This document shows, piece by piece, positions 1 through 9,333 of a DNA stretch of 64,000 bases. Every line of letters begins with the position of its first letter. Position 1 is the stretch's first letter. The position numbers were made by a program, and so were the translations under genes. Under the pieces are notes generated by a model. The model was given only the letters and a program-made list of their open reading frames with translations, searched no databases and was not told the DNA's origin. The stretch comes from JACCSI01 sp035575715. GTDB taxonomy: Bacteria > Acidobacteriota > Vicinamibacteria > Vicinamibacterales > UBA2999. The stretch spans positions 310,001 through 374,000 of the forward strand of contig DATLXN010000006.1 of NCBI GenBank assembly GCA_035575715.1. The letters are read 5' to 3'.

Positions 1-1270
<1,270 letters not shown>

Positions 1271-1284
1271 TGCAGATAACTTAC

Positions 1285-1308
1285 GATGCACGGATGCACG
1301 GAAGCACG
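1285..1308. repeat. 8-bp tandem repeat (GATGCACG x3)
   Basis: Three contiguous units GATGCACG, GATGCACG, GAAGCACG lie in the 122-bp gap between the oxidase gene and the topoisomerase gene. A small hairpin, ACGACA-TTTCG-TGTCGT (1306-1322), follows directly. It belongs to the set of short tandem repeats scattered through this window's intergenic gaps. Confidence 0.7.
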
Positions 1309-1392
1309 ACATTTCGTGTCGTCCGCGTATTCACCCCACCGGCGAGCGAAGCGATGCCGGTCCCACCGCGTCAGCGGACACCGCGAAGCGGT

Positions 1393-2751
1393 CTATGCCG
1401 GAATCAGTTTTCCCGGGTTCATCAGATTGTGCGGGTCGAGCGCCCGCTTGATATCGCGCATGGTGTCCAGCGAGTCACCGTGTTCCGCCGCAAGGTAGGA
1501 CAGTTTGCCAAAGCCGACACCGTGTTCACCGCTGCAGGTCCCGCCCATCCGCAAGGCCCGTTCGACCAACCGTGCGTTGGCGGCCTTGACCGTCTGCATC
1601 TCCGCTGCATCGTCCGGATTGACCATGACGATCAAATGGAAGTTGCCGTCGCCGGCATGACCGACCAGCGGCGCCGGGATGTGTGACCGCTGCATGTCGT
1701 CCTGGGTTTCGACGATACATTCGGCAAGCCGCGAAATCGGCACGCAGACGTCGGTGGTCCACGGCTTGGCGCCCGGCCGTGACGCGATCGTCGCGTAGAG
1801 CACGTTGTGGCGTGCCTGCCAGAGTGTGGCGCGCTCCTCCGGTGTCGATGACCAGTTGAACGACAACGCGCCATGGTCGGTGGCGATCTCCTGCACGGCG
1901 CGGGCCTGCTCGTCGACCGATTCCTGGCTGATGCCGTGAAATTCGAAGAACAGGGTCGGCGCCAGCGCGTAGTTGGTCTTCGAGTATTTGTTGACCAGAT
2001 CGAGTTGCAGCTCGTCGATGATCTCAATCCGCGCCACCGGCACCCCCAGCTGAATCGTCGTGATCACCGCATTCGCCGCGCCGGCCATCGTTGTGAATGG
2101 GCACATCGCGGAACTCACCGCTTCGGGGCGCCCGAACAGGCGCAAGGTGAGCTCGGTGAGGACCCCGAGCGTGCCTTCCGAGCCGACGAACAAACGCGTG
2201 AGGTCGTAGCCAGACGATGATTTGCGGGCGCGGCTGCCGGTGCGGATGATGCGACCGTCGGCAAGAACCACGGTCAGCCCCAGGACGTTCTCGCGCATCG
2301 TGCCATAGCGGACCGCGGTGGTGCCTGAGGCGCGCGTCGCGGCCATGCCACCGAGCGTGGCATCGGCGCCGGGGTCGACCGGAAACATCAGCCCGGTGTT
2401 CTTGAGATGGTCGTTGAGCTTGCGGTGGGTGAGGCCGGCTTCGACGCTGACATCGAGATCGTCGGTCGACAGCCGCAGCACCCGGGACATGCGGGTCAGA
2501 TCGATCGACACGCCGCCATGGATCGCGTTGACGTGTCCTTCGAGCGAGCTGCCCATGCCGAACGCGACCATCGGGGTCTGCGCGCGGGCACACGCCGCGA
2601 CGATCTGCGCCACTTCTTCGGTCGATTCAGGAAACGCCACCGCATCGGGCATGCCCGGCGCATGCCACGATTCGCCGTGGCTGTGATGTTCGCGAACCGC
2701 ATCGCTGGTCGACAACCGGTCGCCAAGCAACGCCCGAAGCTCTTCGATCAT
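1393..2751 (-). CDS. FAD-linked 2-hydroxyacid oxidase (GlcD / D-lactate dehydrogenase family)
   Basis: This 452-residue cytoplasmic flavoenzyme should oxidise a 2-hydroxyacid such as D-lactate or glycolate to the 2-oxoacid. The N-terminal half is a vanillyl-alcohol-oxidase-type FAD-binding domain, with VAFGMGSSLEGHV and VDPGADATLGGMAATRASG typical of FAD_binding_4. The C-terminal half is the FAD-oxidase_C domain with GHAGDGNFH and GTCSGEHGVGFGK. The length fits the single-subunit Dld/GlcD type. No GlcE or GlcF partner is adjacent, so glycolate oxidase is less likely than D-lactate dehydrogenase (cytochrome type). The ATG is preceded by TACAAT only 7 nt upstream, so the message is probably leaderless. 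It is divergent from the DUF2461 gene. Exact substrate is not readable. Confidence 0.9.
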   Translation of the reverse strand: MIEELRALLGDRLSTSDAVREHHSHGESWHAPGMPDAVAFPESTEEVAQIVAACARAQTPMVAFGMGSSLEGHVNAIHGGVSIDLTRMSRVLRLSTDDLDVSVEAGLTHRKLNDHLKNTGLMFPVDPGADATLGGMAATRASGTTAVRYGTMRENVLGLTVVLADGRIIRTGSRARKSSSGYDLTRLFVGSEGTLGVLTELTLRLFGRPEAVSSAMCPFTTMAGAANAVITTIQLGVPVARIEIIDELQLDLVNKYSKTNYALAPTLFFEFHGISQESVDEQARAVQEIATDHGALSFNWSSTPEERATLWQARHNVLYATIASRPGAKPWTTDVCVPISRLAECIVETQDDMQRSHIPAPLVGHAGDGNFHLIVMVNPDDAAEMQTVKAANARLVERALRMGGTCSGEHGVGFGKLSYLAAEHGDSLDTMRDIKRALDPHNLMNPGKLIPA

Positions 2752-2758
2752 GAAGCAA

Positions 2759-2764
2759 ATTGTA
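2759..2764 (-). promoter_or_regulatory. Extended -10 element of a leaderless promoter (TACAAT)
   Basis: On the minus strand TACAAT is followed by 7 nt and then the ATG at 2751. Transcription would start at or next to the start codon, and no Shine-Dalgarno sequence is present. The same spacing recurs before many genes in the window. Confidence 0.55.
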
Positions 2765-2785
2765 AGTGGTAAATTCGATCACGCA

Positions 2786-3472
2786 ATGTTCACCCCGAAG
2801 ACCCTTTCGTTTCTCCGCTCACTCAAACGCAACAACGACCGGGCCTGGTTCCATGAGCGGCGCGACCAGTACGAGGTGCACGTGCGCGGGCCGATGATCC
2901 AGATCGTCGAACGGCTGGCCGAAGACTTGCGGTCCTTCGCGCCCGACTACGACGCTGACGTCAAGCGCTCGCTGTTTCGCCCCTGGCGCGATACCCGCTT
3001 CAGCGAAAATAAGGCGCCGCTGAAGACCATCGTCGCGGCGCGGTTCCCGAATCGTGCGCTCGGCCCACAGAACGGTGCCGGGTTGTACTTCGAAGTCGGT
3101 CCCGGCTGGGTCTGGATTGGCGGCGGCGCGTATGCGCCGGAGGCGCCGCAGCTGTACGCGATCCGCGAGCATGTCGCCGCTGATTATCGCGAGCTGGCGA
3201 AGATTGTCGGGGCGCGCGGCTTCAAACAGTTCGGTGGATTGAAAGGCGAACGTCTCACCCGGGTGCCGCGCGGCTTTGCCAAGGATCATCCGGCCGCCGA
3301 CTACCTGCATTACAAGCAGTTCATGGGCATTCGCGAAGAAGCCGCGGCCTTTGCGACGGGTCCGGATTTCTACAAGGAACTGGTGCGGACGTTCAAGGCG
3401 TTCGTGCCATTGTGCCGTTTTCTCAACGAACCGCTGGTGGCGAACGTGAAGCTGCGGCCGCTAATCGACTAA
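2786..3472 (+). CDS. DUF2461 domain-containing protein
   Basis: This 228-residue protein matches the DUF2461 (TIGR02453) family along its length. Visible landmarks are FLRSLKRNNDRAWF at the N terminus, RDTRFSENKAPLKT near residue 70, and the closing segment HYKQFMGIREE. The family has no firmly assigned biochemical role. The ATG at 2786 gives the usual family start (MFTPKTLSFL). An in-frame ATG at 2750 would add 12 atypical residues and overlap the divergent gene's start codon. The gene ends convergently with the APC permease, the two stop codons sharing 4 bp. Product class is safe, function unknown. Confidence 0.85.
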   Translation: MFTPKTLSFLRSLKRNNDRAWFHERRDQYEVHVRGPMIQIVERLAEDLRSFAPDYDADVKRSLFRPWRDTRFSENKAPLKTIVAARFPNRALGPQNGAGLYFEVGPGWVWIGGGAYAPEAPQLYAIREHVAADYRELAKIVGARGFKQFGGLKGERLTRVPRGFAKDHPAADYLHYKQFMGIREEAAAFATGPDFYKELVRTFKAFVPLCRFLNEPLVANVKLRPLID

Positions 3473-4761
3473 GCAGGCGACCGTTCGCGAGTCGCAATAA
3501 AGAACAGAATGCCGCCGGCGATCAGCGCGTAGGCCCCCATCAACAGTTGCTGCTGGGTTGCACCGAGCAAAATGCTCATCGCGACCAGCGACGCCAGCAC
3601 CGGGACGACCGGACCAAGCGGCACCGTGAATTGCGCCGGACCCATCACCTCGTCCGGCGCGCGACGCCGGAGCACCAGGGTCGCCGTGCACACCGCGAGG
3701 TACATGAACAGTCGCGCCACCGCGCTGACCGCCGCCAGCGTCACGAACGAGCCGGTCAGGGCCAGGGTCAGCGCGACCGCGGCGGTGAACAGGATCGCGT
3801 TCGACGGGGTCTGATGCGTCGGATGCAGGTGGGCGAACCAGCGTGGCAAGTCGCGATTCTCGGCGAGGGCAAAGATCGTCCGTGAGCCGGTCAGCACCTG
3901 CCCCATGTTGTTGCCGGTCATCGAAATGGCGGCACCCGCGCTGACGATCAGTGCGCCGACCGCGCCCATGATCAAGCCGGCGCCGTCAGCCAGCGGCGTT
4001 CGTGAGGCGCCGAGATCCGGCAGAATGCCGGTCGCCACCACCGAGGTCAGCGTCATCACCAACGTCACCGTGATGATCGTCATCACAAACGCAAAAGGCA
4101 CGTCGCGCTTCGGATTGGCCGCTTCGCCGGCCGGGATGCCGGTCACTTCGTAGCCACCGTAAGCAAAAATCAGGAGCAGCGCGGCGGTACCGGCTTGCTC
4201 GGTCGAGACCGCGGGCATCGCCGCAAAGCGGGCCGGATCGATGAACCACACACCGACGAGGATGAACAGGAACAACGGCGTCAATTTGCCGACGGTGAGC
4301 GTGTTGACCACCCACTTCGATTGCTTGATCCCACGAATGTTAATGAACGCGAGAATCACGGTCACCGTCGTGATCAGTGCGGCGCGGGGGATACCGGAGG
4401 CGACCGACGGCCAGTAGAACGCCATCGCCAGGGCCAATCCATTACTCACCGAGGCCTGACTGGCAACGCGGGTAAACCACATCATCCAGCCGACTTCGAA
4501 CCCGATGAAGCGACCGTAGGCCGCTCGCGCCGGAAGATAGGGTCCGCCAGTGCGATCGAACCGGCTACCGACTTCGGCAAAGCACAGCGCGATCAACAAC
4601 GAGGCCAGGCCAATGCCGAGGAACGCCGCCGGCCCCCACGGACCGATCTGCCGCGCGACATCGGCGGGTAACAGGAAGATGGCGCTGCCGATCACCTGGT
4701 TGACCCCGATCGCCGTCAAATCCCATCGTCCGAGCTCGCGCCGAAGTACTGGTTGCGACAT
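3469..4761 (-). CDS. APC-family amino acid permease
   Basis: This 430-residue integral inner-membrane protein has about 12 hydrophobic segments. The first helix region reads TAIGVNQVIGSAIFLLPADV, matching the APC signature with a broken TM1 (V-I-G-S-A-I-F). FAYGGYEVTGIPAGEAANPKRD corresponds to the conserved TM6 and following loop. It should import an amino acid or related amine with H+ or Na+, but the substrate cannot be read. It follows the hybrid histidine kinase on the same strand with a 21-bp gap, so co-transcription is possible. A TACACT box 9 nt before its ATG could also drive it alone. Its 3' end overlaps the DUF2461 stop codon. Confidence 0.88.
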   Translation of the reverse strand: MSQPVLRRELGRWDLTAIGVNQVIGSAIFLLPADVARQIGPWGPAAFLGIGLASLLIALCFAEVGSRFDRTGGPYLPARAAYGRFIGFEVGWMMWFTRVASQASVSNGLALAMAFYWPSVASGIPRAALITTVTVILAFINIRGIKQSKWVVNTLTVGKLTPLFLFILVGVWFIDPARFAAMPAVSTEQAGTAALLLIFAYGGYEVTGIPAGEAANPKRDVPFAFVMTIITVTLVMTLTSVVATGILPDLGASRTPLADGAGLIMGAVGALIVSAGAAISMTGNNMGQVLTGSRTIFALAENRDLPRWFAHLHPTHQTPSNAILFTAAVALTLALTGSFVTLAAVSAVARLFMYLAVCTATLVLRRRAPDEVMGPAQFTVPLGPVVPVLASLVAMSILLGATQQQLLMGAYALIAGGILFFIATRERSPA

Positions 4762-4782
4762 GAATCCGCGAGTGTAACGTGA

Positions 4783-6426
4783 CTAGGACGCTTTGTGGCT
4801 GAGGATGTCGTTGATCCGTGCGACCACCGTGTCGGGGGTGAATGGCTTCATCAGCAGGTGGGCCGCCGGCGGTCCTTGCGGATCCAGTCCGACGCCGGCG
4901 CGTTCGGGATGGCCGGACATGAAGAGCACAGACATTTCAGGACGGATCGGCGTTGCCGCCGCGACCAGATCAACACCGTTCATGTTCGGCATCACCACGT
5001 CGGTGAGGAGGAGGTCGATCGAGCCGCCGTACTGCTGACAGATCTCGAAGGCTTCGCCGCCGTGCCCTGCTTCGAGCACGGTAAAGCCGCGGCGGCGCAG
5101 TTCGGTACCGAGCAGGCGGCGGACCGCGCCATCGTCTTCAGCAAGCAGCACCACCCCCGAACCGCGCTCGAGCCCGGGATTGTCGATCGCCGGCGCGGTC
5201 TCCGTGGCGGCGGTCTGCGGATGCGCGAGCGGAAAGTAAATGCGGAACGTGGAGCCGCTGCCGGCCTCGCTCGTGACGGTGATATGCCCGCCGCTCTGCC
5301 GGACGATGGCGTAAACCATCGACAGACCAAGGCCGGTACCTTCACCTGCTTCTTTGGTCGTGAAAAACGGTTCGAACAGTTGGCGCTGCACGTCGGGACC
5401 CATGCCGACGCCGTTGTCACGGACCACCAGCAGGATGTGCTCACCGGGGATCACATCGAGGTGTTCGGCGCCGAGCTCGACGTTAGACGTTTCGATCGCC
5501 AACGTGCCGCCGTTGGGCATCGCGTCACGGGCGTTGACCGCGAGGTTCATGATGATCTGACCGACCTGCACCGGATCGGCGCTGACCAGGCCGAGATCGC
5601 GGCCGAGGCGAACCTGCAGGGTGATCTCCGCACCAAGTAACCGGCGCAACAGATCCTCCATGTTGGCGACGGTGACATTGAGATCAATCGCCTGCGCGAC
5701 CGGGACCTGCCGCCGGCTGAACGCCAGCAGTTGCTGCGTCAGCCCGGACGCCCGCTCGGCCGCACGGCGCACTTCGTCGACCGGCTTGCGCAACGGGCTG
5801 TCGCGACCGATGTGCTCCGCCAATTCGTCGCTATAGCCAAGCAACACCGTGATCAAGTTATTGAAGTCGTGCGCGATGCCAGTGGCGAGGCGCCCGACCG
5901 CTTCCATCTTCTGCGTCTGGCGAAGCTGGGTTTCCATGTGATCGCGATCGGTCATGTTGCGCGCGATCACCGACACGCCGACCACCTGGCCGTCACCGAC
6001 CAGGACGTTGGCGTGCGCTTCAATCGGCACCCGCGCACTGCGTCGGGTGATTAACTCCGCCCGGATCGTCCGCGGCAATGCTTCGGCACCATCGGCCAGG
6101 ATCTGCTGAACGGTGTGCATGTAGCGGTCACTGAACAACCACGCCGGATCGAGCGCGCGGACTTCCTCGCGCGGGTAGCCACTGAGTTTTTCTCCGGTCC
6201 GGTTCATCGTCGAGACCCGCCCGTGGCGGTCGTGGACAACGACAATGTCGCTGACCCGTTCGAACACGTCGTCGAATTGTGCCTTGAGGGCGCGGTCGCG
6301 CCGGATCTGCCGGCGGATGGTCTGGCCTTGGATGTGAGACCGGCGGTAGAGCACGGCCGCGCCGCCCAGCGCCAGCAATGCTGACGCGGCCGCGATCAGA
6401 GCGAAACTGCTGAAGGCTTCAATCAC
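4783..6426 (-). CDS. Hybrid sensor histidine kinase (TM-PAS-HisKA-HATPase-REC)
   Basis: This 547-residue signalling protein has one N-terminal membrane helix (about residues 7-27) and a PAS domain (about 50-165, with FERVSDIVVVHDRHGRVSTM). Then come a HisKA dimerisation domain with the phospho-accepting His in GIAHDFNN, an HATPase domain (NLAVNARDAM, GEGTGLGLSMVY) and a C-terminal receiver domain with Asp in LLTDVVMPNMNG. The layout is that of a soluble-domain hybrid kinase whose receiver must pass phosphate to an unlinked partner; no Hpt or DNA-binding regulator is adjacent. The start is GTG at 6426, and it is divergent from the Rieske oxygenase gene. The signal sensed is unknown. Confidence 0.93.
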   Translation of the reverse strand: MIEAFSSFALIAAASALLALGGAAVLYRRSHIQGQTIRRQIRRDRALKAQFDDVFERVSDIVVVHDRHGRVSTMNRTGEKLSGYPREEVRALDPAWLFSDRYMHTVQQILADGAEALPRTIRAELITRRSARVPIEAHANVLVGDGQVVGVSVIARNMTDRDHMETQLRQTQKMEAVGRLATGIAHDFNNLITVLLGYSDELAEHIGRDSPLRKPVDEVRRAAERASGLTQQLLAFSRRQVPVAQAIDLNVTVANMEDLLRRLLGAEITLQVRLGRDLGLVSADPVQVGQIIMNLAVNARDAMPNGGTLAIETSNVELGAEHLDVIPGEHILLVVRDNGVGMGPDVQRQLFEPFFTTKEAGEGTGLGLSMVYAIVRQSGGHITVTSEAGSGSTFRIYFPLAHPQTAATETAPAIDNPGLERGSGVVLLAEDDGAVRRLLGTELRRRGFTVLEAGHGGEAFEICQQYGGSIDLLLTDVVMPNMNGVDLVAAATPIRPEMSVLFMSGHPERAGVGLDPQGPPAAHLLMKPFTPDTVVARINDILSHKAS

Positions 6427-6470
6427 AGGATGACGAGGAGGGTCCGCCGCGGTTGTATCATGAATCCCGC

Positions 6471-7610
6471 ATGCGCACCACCGCGCACGACGGCGTGCGA
6501 CGCACGTTGCCCTCGACCTGCTACACCGATCCGAAATGGTTCGCCGCGGAGATGGACGGCATCTTTGCCGCCATGTGGATCTGCGTCGGCCGGGTCGAGC
6601 AACTCCGCGCGCGTGGTGCCTTCCTGCGTCGCGAGGTCGCCGACGCCAGCATCCTGATTGTCGGCGATGGACAGGGCGGCGCCAAGGCGTTCTACAACGT
6701 CTGTCGGCACCGCGGCACGCGGCTGTGCGACGCCGAGCAGGGCACGCTGCCGGGAAGTATCCAATGTCCGTATCACGGCTGGACCTACGACCTTGACGGC
6801 CGGCTGATCGGCGCGCCGCAGATGCACGAGGTCGAGGGGTTCTCGCGCGACGACTATCCGCTGCAGCCGGTAGTGTGCGCGATCTGGGATGGCCATCTCT
6901 TTATCAGCATGGCCTCGACCCCGGCACCGTTGCGCGCGCAACTCGGCGAGTTGCCGAACCGCTTCGCGCCGTGGCAAATGGGCGAACTGCGAGTGGTGCA
7001 GCGCACGCACTACGACGTTGCTGCCAACTGGAAGCTGATTGTACAGAACTACAGCGAGTGCCTGCACTGCCCGATCATTCATCCGATGCTCAATCAGATG
7101 CATCACTACCTGGGCGCCGCCAACGTGCCCTCGACCGAGAACTATTGCGGCGGAGCGATGGGATTCAAGGATGGGGTCGAGACACTGAGCGTCGATGGCG
7201 TGCGGCGCCGCGCGACGCTACCTGGGCTGAGCGAGGCTGATCAGGGGCTGGTCCATTACTACGCGATCTATCCGAACTTCCTGCTCACCCTTCACCCGGA
7301 TTACATGCTGACCGTGACGATCTGGCCGCAGTCGCCCGGCCGGACGCGCCTGGTGGCCGAGTGGTCTTTCCACCCTGATGAAATAGCTAAGCCCGGGTTC
7401 GTGTGTGACGATGCGATTGCATTCTGGGATATGACGAATCGGGAAGACTGGGCGATCTCAGAGCGATCGCAACAAGGCATCGCCTCGCGCGGCTATACGC
7501 CCGGGCCGTACTCGAATCGTGAGACCCAGTTGTGGGAGTTCGATCAGTTCGTGCTGTCGCGAGTGCAGCGCGACAGAAGCCAACACGACGGACACCAAGG
7601 GACGAAGTAG
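6471..7610 (+). CDS. Rieske non-heme iron oxygenase, alpha-subunit type
   Basis: This 379-residue protein has a Rieske [2Fe-2S] domain with Cys78-x-His80 (CRHRG) and Cys99-x2-His102 (CPYHGW). A catalytic domain follows with the mononuclear iron motif NYSECLHCPIIHP. It should hydroxylate or demethylate a small aromatic or quaternary-ammonium substrate, taking electrons from a reductase that is not encoded nearby. Members of this group include choline monooxygenase, carnitine oxygenase and ring-hydroxylating enzymes. The ATG at 6471 has TATCAT 9 nt upstream, fitting leaderless initiation. A TTG at 6453 behind a GAGGAGGG sequence is the alternative and would add six residues. The last 13 residues are encoded by a degenerate short repeat. 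Substrate unknown. Confidence 0.9.
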   Translation: MRTTAHDGVRRTLPSTCYTDPKWFAAEMDGIFAAMWICVGRVEQLRARGAFLRREVADASILIVGDGQGGAKAFYNVCRHRGTRLCDAEQGTLPGSIQCPYHGWTYDLDGRLIGAPQMHEVEGFSRDDYPLQPVVCAIWDGHLFISMASTPAPLRAQLGELPNRFAPWQMGELRVVQRTHYDVAANWKLIVQNYSECLHCPIIHPMLNQMHHYLGAANVPSTENYCGGAMGFKDGVETLSVDGVRRRATLPGLSEADQGLVHYYAIYPNFLLTLHPDYMLTVTIWPQSPGRTRLVAEWSFHPDEIAKPGFVCDDAIAFWDMTNREDWAISERSQQGIASRGYTPGPYSNRETQLWEFDQFVLSRVQRDRSQHDGHQGTK

Positions 7611-7635
7611 AGCCGCGGTTCTGTGCATCGTCCCG

Positions 7636-8469
7636 TCAACCTGTGATCCACGATCCATACAGCTCGGGGCGGCGATGTTTCATGAACAACTGGCGGGCAT
7701 GTGACCGGGCGTTCGACGACAGATCGACCTCGGCATACAAAATCTCGTCCGACCCCTGCCCCGCTCGCGCGATGACGGTGCCGCTCGGATCGCACACGAA
7801 CGATTCGCCGGCGAAATTCAGACAGTCCTCCTGCCCGACGCGATTGACCAGCGCGGTGTAGTAGCCATTCTGAAATGAGGCGACACGCATCTCGCCTTCG
7901 TACAATCCGTCCGGCCACTCGCCAGTCGCCCCGGCTTGTGGAACGATCACCAGATCGGCGCCACCGACCGCAAGGGCACGCATGTACTCCGGAAAGTGGC
8001 GGTCATAACAAATTGCCACGCCGATCTTGCCGGCCCGCGTTTGGAAGACCGGCGCACCTTTGTCGCCCGGCGTGTAATACCCCTGCTCATGAAAACAGGC
8101 GTAGTCGGTGATGTGGACCATGCGCGTCACGCCGAGCAACGTGCCATCGGCATCGATCACCGGCGAGGAGTCGTAGGTGTTGGCCCCGTCGCGTTCGAAC
8201 AAGTTCAACACCACGACGAGGCCCAGGGCCCCCGCCCGCTGCTGGAATGCACGCACCATCGGGCCGTCGAGCGGTTCGGCAAGCTCGCGGATGTCACCGC
8301 TCGCGGGCCGCTGCGGATGAAACCACTCGAATGCCAGTTCGGCATAACACGCCACGGTGGCACCGGCGCGGGCAGCCGTGTCGAGCGCCGCCAGGCCGCG
8401 CGCGATATTGGCGGCCTTGTCCTTGGTCGCGTGCTGTTGAATCAGGGCTATCTTGGCAACCACGACCAC
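7636..8469 (-). CDS. Carbon-nitrogen hydrolase (nitrilase superfamily, beta-ureidopropionase-like)
   Basis: This 277-residue protein spans the whole CN-hydrolase fold. The catalytic Glu is in CYAELAFEW and the nucleophilic Cys in AICYDRHFPEYMR. The downstream GYYTPGD segment and the RRPELYG ending resemble N-carbamoylputrescine amidase and beta-ureidopropionase. The usual catalytic Lys (R-K-x-H) is replaced by Met in VTRMVHITD, so either this subfamily uses another residue or the enzyme is not a standard amidase. If active it could release beta-alanine from N-carbamoyl-beta-alanine, finishing the pyrimidine route encoded at 40-51 kb, but it is not adjacent to those genes. Start is GTG at 8469, with another in-frame GTG at 8463. 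Confidence 0.85.
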   Translation of the reverse strand: MVVVAKIALIQQHATKDKAANIARGLAALDTAARAGATVACYAELAFEWFHPQRPASGDIRELAEPLDGPMVRAFQQRAGALGLVVVLNLFERDGANTYDSSPVIDADGTLLGVTRMVHITDYACFHEQGYYTPGDKGAPVFQTRAGKIGVAICYDRHFPEYMRALAVGGADLVIVPQAGATGEWPDGLYEGEMRVASFQNGYYTALVNRVGQEDCLNFAGESFVCDPSGTVIARAGQGSDEILYAEVDLSSNARSHARQLFMKHRRPELYGSWITG

Positions 8470-8493
8470 AGCTTACACAGATTACGCAGCTTG
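8466..8493. repeat. 9-bp tandem repeat (CACAGATTA family)
   Basis: Units CACAGCTTA, CACAGATTA and CGCAGCTTG lie at the 5' end of the nitrilase-family gene. They also overlap the 3' end of the adjacent remnant. On the minus strand the array supplies TAATCT-type -10 sequences near the GTG start. The same family recurs at 53.7, 58.2 and 60.3 kb. Confidence 0.75.
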
Positions 8494-8820
8494 GAGGAAC
8501 GGTTTAGCGCTGCGCGAGGTAGCCGCCGCGATGCCGCACAGTGAGTGCCGGGTTGGTCGTGTCGATGGTGAACCAAGGATGCAGATGCTGAGCGGGCGCG
8601 GCTGGTGGCTGACAACCGACACTTCTTGCCGCACGCCATCCTCGTAGAGTCGAAAGTCGGACGGCTGCAGCTCACCGAGGCGTCGCGTCGGATCGCTTCC
8701 GATCACGGTCACCGGCACGGTCGCCAGGTCGACGGAGCTTCGGAATGCGGGCTGCGCGCTGATTGCCGCCGCCGCGCCGATTATCGTGGTCAGCACCGCC
8801 AGGCGAAACCACTCACGCAC
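8482..8820 (-). pseudogene. Truncated VWFA-related acidobacterial domain protein
   Basis: Starting from a GTG at 8820 the frame encodes a signal peptide (LAVLTTIIGAAAAISAQ). About 50 residues of the start of the VWFA-related acidobacterial family (TIGR03436-like) follow, with VDLATVPVTV and DFRLYEDGVRQEVSVVSHQP. Homology stops after PLSICI, exactly where the family normally enters the von Willebrand A domain (DTSGSM-type metal site). The remaining 31 residues look out of frame and run into a CACAGATTA-type repeat. The metal-ion adhesion site and the rest of a normally 300-residue protein are missing. I read this as a deletion remnant; its promoter and translation are uncertain. Confidence 0.6.
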
Positions 8821-8950
8821 GTATCGAACGGTACGATTGGCAGGCACTGACAGTATTATGGGCGCAGGCTCGACAGAGGGCCTGGCCCCGTTGTGACGAC
8901 TGGGACAACGGCCGCGCAACAGTTGCTGCGCGTTGACGGAATCACGGACC

Positions 8951-9310
8951 ATGCTTTCAATCACTCGCACTGTCGGTTTTCTTCTGATCCTGCTCGGCGT
9001 GGTCGGCTACGTCGCCACTGGCTTCGCCAGCATCACCGCGTTGATTCCGGCCATGCTTGGCGCGGTCTTTCTCGTGATTGCGCTCGTTGGACGGGGCGCC
9101 GAGGCGCGCAAACACGCGATGCACGCGGCGCTCGTGGTGGCGTTACTGAGCCTGTTTGGGGTGATTCCGCGGGTCCTGACCGCGGTCCGCGCCGGTGACC
9201 TGCAGCGGCCCGCGGTCCTGGCCCAGATCGCGATGATCGTGATCCTCGTGGTCTACATCCTGCTCGGGATCAAGTCCTTCATCGACGCGCGCCGCGCCCG
9301 GAACGCCTGA
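8951..9310 (+). CDS. Small membrane protein of unknown function
   Basis: This 119-residue, strongly hydrophobic protein has four predicted transmembrane segments. They lie roughly at residues 6-26, 29-46, 57-75 and 88-107, separated by short Arg-rich turns such as GRGAEARKH. The C terminus is basic (DARRARNA). The ATG at 8951 is preferred because it opens directly onto the first helix; an in-frame TTG at 8933 would add six residues. I do not recognise the family beyond a general resemblance to small TMEM14-like proteins. It stands alone between the VWFA remnant and the GcvT-family gene and points towards the latter, so the two are convergent. Confidence 0.7.
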   Translation: MLSITRTVGFLLILLGVVGYVATGFASITALIPAMLGAVFLVIALVGRGAEARKHAMHAALVVALLSLFGVIPRVLTAVRAGDLQRPAVLAQIAMIVILVVYILLGIKSFIDARRARNA

Positions 9311-9333
9311 CAGCTTCCGCTGACGCCTGACCC

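Noticed and set aside
6453..6455. TTG start for the Rieske oxygenase behind a GAGGAGGG sequence
   Set aside because: The TTG lies just upstream of a likely -10 box (TATCAT) for ATG 6471, and the six extra residues are atypical. Not fully excluded.
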